Positions 5,429 to 8,135 of a stretch of 8,135 nt of DNA are shown piece after piece. The stretch lies in contig CAZEFK010000276.1 of the NCBI GenBank assembly GCA_964511405.1, forward strand, positions 1 to 8,135. Direction: 5' to 3'. The notes beneath the pieces are model-generated. The model saw only the letters and a list, made by a program, of their open reading frames with translations. It searched no databases and was not told the DNA's origin. Source of the DNA: CAZEFK01 sp964511405. Its GTDB lineage: Bacteria > Pseudomonadota > Alphaproteobacteria > Elsterales > Elsteraceae. A program made the position numbers and the translations under genes. Position 1 is the stretch's first letter. Each line of letters starts with the position of its first letter.

Positions 5429-7416
5429 TGGCGGCCGACCCGGTCGAGACCTTCCGCCAGGAAGCGCAGGAGCTGCTGGAGCAGCTGGAGGCGGCGCTCC
5501 TGGACCTGGAGCGGTCGCCCGGCGACGGCGGGCTGATCGACCAGGCGTTCCGGGCGCTGCACACGATCAAGGGCTCGGGCGCCATGTTCGGCTTCGACGC
5601 CGTGGCGGCGTTCACCCACCATGTCGAGACGGCCTTCGACCAGGTGCGCAGCGGCGCCGTGGCGTCGAGCCGGGCGCTGATCGCGGTGGCGCTGGCGGCC
5701 AAGGACCATATGCGGGCGCTGATCGAGCAGCCGGCGGCGGCCAGCGGTGAGCAGGGCGCCCAGATCCTGGCCGAGCTGCAACGCATCGTGGCCGCCCGTG
5801 CGAGCGGACCCGCCCCCGTCGCCGCGGCGGCGGCCGCCCCGGCGCCGACATCCGCGCCGGTGGGGTGGCGGATCCGCTTCTGGCTGCCCAAGGACGCCAT
5901 GGCCATGGGCACCAACCCGCTCTTGCTGCTCGATGAGCTGCGCGGGCTCGGTCCGTGCCAGGTGACGGTGCTGACCGACCGGGTGCCGGCGCTGGACGAC
6001 CTCAACCCCATCGACTGCCATCTGGGCTGGGAGGTCGAGCTGGCGGCCCAGTGCCCCAGGAGCACCATCGACGATGTCTTCCTGTTCCTGCTCGACGACA
6101 TGGAGCTGAGCGTCGAGCCACTGGATGGCGAGCCGGCGCCGGCCGTGGTGCCAGTCGCGCCCGCCGCCCTGCCGGCGATGGAGGCGGCGCCGGCCGGGGA
6201 TGCCGCGCCAGTCGCGGACACGGCACGGCGGGACGGCAAGACGGCGGGCAGCGTGCGGGTGCCGGCCGAGCGGCTGGACGAACTGATGGACCGGGTGGGC
6301 GAGCTGGTGATCGTGCAGTCGCGGCTGCGCCAGGTGAGTGCCGCCAGCGCCGACCCGCAGGTCAAGGCGATCGCCGAGGAGATGGAGCGGCTGTCCCTGG
6401 AGCTCCGGGACATCACCATGGGCATCCGGATGGTGCCGATCGGCTCGCTGTTCGGGCGGTTCCGGCGGCTGGTCCACGACCTGGCGCACGATCTCGGCAA
6501 GGAGGTCGAGCTGGTGACCCAGGGCGAGGAGACCGAGCTCGACAAGACTGTCGTCGAGCGGCTGAACGAGCCCTTGGTGCACCTGATCCGCAACGCCCTG
6601 GACCATGGGCTCGAGCAACCCGAGGCGCGCGCCGCGGCGGGCAAGGGGGCGGCCGGGCGGCTCCAGCTGACCGCCCGCCATGCCGGCACGGAAGTTCTGA
6701 TCTCGCTGGAGGACGACGGGCGCGGGCTGGACCCGGCGCGGATCCGGGCGCGGGCCGAGGAGCAGGGGCTGGTGGCGCCGGGCGCCAAGCTCACCGACTC
6801 CGAGCTGTACCAGGTGCTGTTCCAGCCGGGATTCTCGACGGCCCGCGAGGTGACCAGCCTGTCGGGGCGCGGGGTCGGCATGGACGTGGTCAAGCGGACC
6901 ATCGAGGGCCTGCGCGGCAGCATCGACATCGCCAGCCGGCCCGGCCGCGGCACCGCGGTCACGCTCCGGCTGCCGCTGACCCTGGCGATCATCGACGGCC
7001 TCTTGGTGCGCGTCGGGCAAGGCCGCTACGTGATCCCGCTGTCGACGGTGGAGGAATGCGTCGAGTTGTCGGCGGCCGACGATGCCCGCTCGACCGGGCG
7101 CAGCTTCCTAAGCATCCGCGGCGACCTCGTGCCGTTCCTGCGGCTGGCCGAGCTGTTCGGCTGCCGCACCGCGCGCGAGCGCTACCAGAAGGTGGTCATC
7201 GTGGCGGCGGGCGACCTGCGGGTCGGTCTGGTGGTCGACCAGGTGATCGGCGACCACCAGACCGTGATCAAGTCGCTGTCGAAGCTGCATGCCGATGTCG
7301 AGACCTTCTCCGGCGCCACCATCCTGGGCGACGGTACGGTCGCCCTCATCCTCGACGTCGCGCAACTGGTCGACCACGGCCAGCGCGTCGCCGAGCAGCT
7401 CATGGCCGCAAGCTAG
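5428..7416 (+). CDS. cheA: Chemotaxis histidine kinase CheA
   Basis: A 662-residue cytoplasmic kinase with ordered CheA domains. P1 (Hpt) spans about 1-122, with phosphorylated H45 in ALHTIKGSGAMFGF. An Ala/Pro linker follows. Residues 147-233 form a compact domain in the position of the response-regulator-binding P2 (WRIRFWLP ... LGW ... DDVFLFLLDD). A second Ala/Pro linker covers about 235-272. P3 dimerisation starts near 275 (VPAERLDELMDRVGELVIVQ). P4 ATPase has the N-box LVHLIRNALDHG (H385, N389, D392), G1 DDGRGLD (429-435) and G2 GRGVGMD (480-486). P5, the CheW-like regulatory domain, spans about 520-655. All catalytic motifs look intact. CheA senses receptor state through CheW and P5, autophosphorylates in trans and passes phosphate to CheY. 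AAGGTG at 5414-5419 provides a ribosome site inside the end of cheY. Confidence 0.97.
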   Translation: MAADPVETFRQEAQELLEQLEAALLDLERSPGDGGLIDQAFRALHTIKGSGAMFGFDAVAAFTHHVETAFDQVRSGAVASSRALIAVALAAKDHMRALIEQPAAASGEQGAQILAELQRIVAARASGPAPVAAAAAAPAPTSAPVGWRIRFWLPKDAMAMGTNPLLLLDELRGLGPCQVTVLTDRVPALDDLNPIDCHLGWEVELAAQCPRSTIDDVFLFLLDDMELSVEPLDGEPAPAVVPVAPAALPAMEAAPAGDAAPVADTARRDGKTAGSVRVPAERLDELMDRVGELVIVQSRLRQVSAASADPQVKAIAEEMERLSLELRDITMGIRMVPIGSLFGRFRRLVHDLAHDLGKEVELVTQGEETELDKTVVERLNEPLVHLIRNALDHGLEQPEARAAAGKGAAGRLQLTARHAGTEVLISLEDDGRGLDPARIRARAEEQGLVAPGAKLTDSELYQVLFQPGFSTAREVTSLSGRGVGMDVVKRTIEGLRGSIDIASRPGRGTAVTLRLPLTLAIIDGLLVRVGQGRYVIPLSTVEECVELSAADDARSTGRSFLSIRGDLVPFLRLAELFGCRTARERYQKVVIVAAGDLRVGLVVDQVIGDHQTVIKSLSKLHADVETFSGATILGDGTVALILDVAQLVDHGQRVAEQLMAAS

Positions 7417-7430
7417 GAAAGGCCCGATCC

Positions 7431-7928
7431 ATGGCCACCCAGGATAGCGCCCGAGCGCTGGAAGTGCTGACCCTCGACCTGCAAGGCGAAACCTTCGCGG
7501 TCGAGGCGACGGTCGTGCGCGAGATCCTCGATCCCGGGCCGACGACCGAGGTGCCGGGCAGCCGGCCCTTCGTCGACAAGCTGATCAATGTCCGCGGCAA
7601 GGTCGTGCCGTTGGCCGACCTGCGCCTGAAGTTCGGGATGGAGCCCAGGGCCGCGACCATCGACACCCGGATCGTGGTGATCGAGATCGAGCTCGACGGC
7701 GAGCCGATTATCGCCGCCGTCCTCGCCGATAAGGTCTACGAGGTGACCAGCCTGGCAGCGGCTACGCTGGAGCCGACGCCGCGCTTGGGCATGCGCTGGC
7801 GGCCGGAATATATCCGCTGCATCGGAAAGCATAACGATGAATTCGTGATCGTCCTGGATGTGGCCCGGGTGTTCTCCAGCCGGGACAATCGGGTGGAAGA
7901 GCCAAAATTGGCCGCCGTGAACGGGTAA
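7431..7928 (+). CDS. cheW: Chemotaxis coupling protein CheW
   Basis: A 165-residue CheW-domain protein that links chemoreceptors to CheA P5 in the signalling array. The domain covers about 8-150. It shows the opening strand LTLDLQGETFAVEATVVREI, the conserved N53-V-R55-G56-K-V-V-P-L-ADLR segment that contacts receptor and kinase, and the closing strand FVIVLDVARVF. Length is typical of the family. It starts 14 bases after the cheA stop with its own ribosome site, AGGAAAGG at 7415-7422, which overlaps the cheA stop codon. A chemoreceptor gene follows 36 bases downstream, so the pair would be co-transcribed. Confidence 0.96.
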   Translation: MATQDSARALEVLTLDLQGETFAVEATVVREILDPGPTTEVPGSRPFVDKLINVRGKVVPLADLRLKFGMEPRAATIDTRIVVIEIELDGEPIIAAVLADKVYEVTSLAAATLEPTPRLGMRWRPEYIRCIGKHNDEFVIVLDVARVFSSRDNRVEEPKLAAVNG

Positions 7929-7964
7929 AACAGCCTCACGTTGCGTACCAGGATCGGAGATAGC

Positions 7965-8105
7965 ATGCGGTTTACGGTCAAGCTCAAGATGGCGCTGACG
8001 TTCGGTGTCATCATCCTGCTGTCGCTGCTCACGGCAGGTCTCGGAATCCAGAAACTGGCAGTCCTCAACGATACCCTCAATGAGAGCCTGACTCAAAAGT
8101 TTTGA
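7965..8105 (+). pseudogene. Chemoreceptor (methyl-accepting chemotaxis protein), N-terminal fragment broken after 46 codons
   Basis: The ATG at 7965 follows GGAGA (7956-7960). It opens a reading frame typical of an MCP N-terminus: basic MRFTVKLK, a membrane helix at about 10-27 (ALTFGVIILLSLLTAGLG), then a heptad-like start of the periplasmic four-helix region (IQKLAVLNDTLNESL). A TGA at 8103-8105 ends the frame after residue 46, where an intact receptor would run for several hundred residues. From about 8084 the sequence no longer resembles a receptor in any frame. It also turns locally A+T-rich around a palindrome at 8090-8108. Either an inserted element begins here or a frameshift has occurred; only 30 bases follow, too few to decide. 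Position right after cheW supports the receptor call. Confidence 0.72.
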
Positions 8106-8108
8106 TTC
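8090..8108. repeat. Palindrome at the point where the chemoreceptor frame breaks
   Basis: TCAAAAGTTTTGA (8093-8105) is a 6+1+6 perfect palindrome. Two further pairs (8090-8091 with 8107-8108) extend it to 19 bases with one mismatch. It contains the TGA that ends the receptor frame and stands out from the GC-rich surroundings. It could be part of the terminal sequence of an insertion sequence, but I cannot match it to a named element. Confidence 0.4.
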
Positions 8109-8135
8109 GGCGTCATGCGGTTGCAAGACGGCGGA

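Noticed and set aside
5281..7020. Long minus-strand open frames (579 and 536 codons) opposite cheA
   Set aside because: Low-complexity translations with no domain signatures, directly antisense to a complete, motif-rich cheA.
5955..7430. A 657-codon open frame that overlaps cheA and ends in the cheW sequence
   Set aside because: The part before 7431 is an Arg/Gly/Ala-rich shadow of cheA in another frame. Only the cheW part, with its own ribosome site, is real; this is not a fusion.
7413..8126. A 237-codon minus-strand frame over cheW and the receptor start
   Set aside because: Antisense of cheW for most of its length, with no recognisable product. Its right end lies in the unexplained last bases but gives no transposase-like motif.

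Overview
The window is high-GC bacterial DNA with densely packed genes and long antisense shadow frames. Its gene content and style fit an alphaproteobacterium, plausibly of the Rhodospirillales type. The clues are a compact STAS-cheY-cheA-cheW-MCP chemotaxis cluster, a large secreted-type protein with NPDV repeats, and an Rpn/YhgA-like nuclease gene. The taxonomic placement is inference from protein style, not a database result.

Layout. (1) At the left edge, on the minus strand, are the first 48 codons of an Rpn/YhgA-like (Transposase_31) nuclease gene. (2) Bases 145-247 hold two inverted repeats: a short hairpin covering the likely ribosome binding site of the Rpn gene, and a perfect 15-bp-stem hairpin just past the next gene's stop. 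(3) Bases 248-3769, minus strand, encode a 1173-residue protein. It has beta-rich N-terminal modules, a calpain (C2) peptidase-like domain, four NPDV repeats, a Cna-B/SdrD-like module and a helical C-terminal region. The calpain nucleophile Cys is replaced by Ser, and the whole protein contains no cysteine. (4) A 158-bp AT-richer divergent spacer separates it from a plus-strand MarR-family regulator (3928-4434) that has a near-perfect Shine-Dalgarno. (5) A 269-bp AT-rich spacer with a TATAAT hexamer leads into the chemotaxis operon: STAS protein (4704-5066), CheY (5063-5428), CheA (5428-7416) and CheW (7431-7928). The first three genes overlap by 4 and 1 bases. (6) A chemoreceptor gene begins at 7965 but hits a stop after 46 codons, with an abrupt change of sequence character. 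This suggests disruption by an inserted element or a frameshift at the window edge.

Functionally, CheA autophosphorylates under control of receptors coupled through CheW and passes phosphate to CheY. The STAS protein is an accessory of unknown mechanism that lacks the usual phosphorylatable serine. The MarR regulator may control itself, the divergent calpain-like gene, or both. The item most worth following is the cysteine-free, Ser-substituted calpain-like protein. The rest is ordinary, apart from the hairpins near the left edge and the broken receptor.
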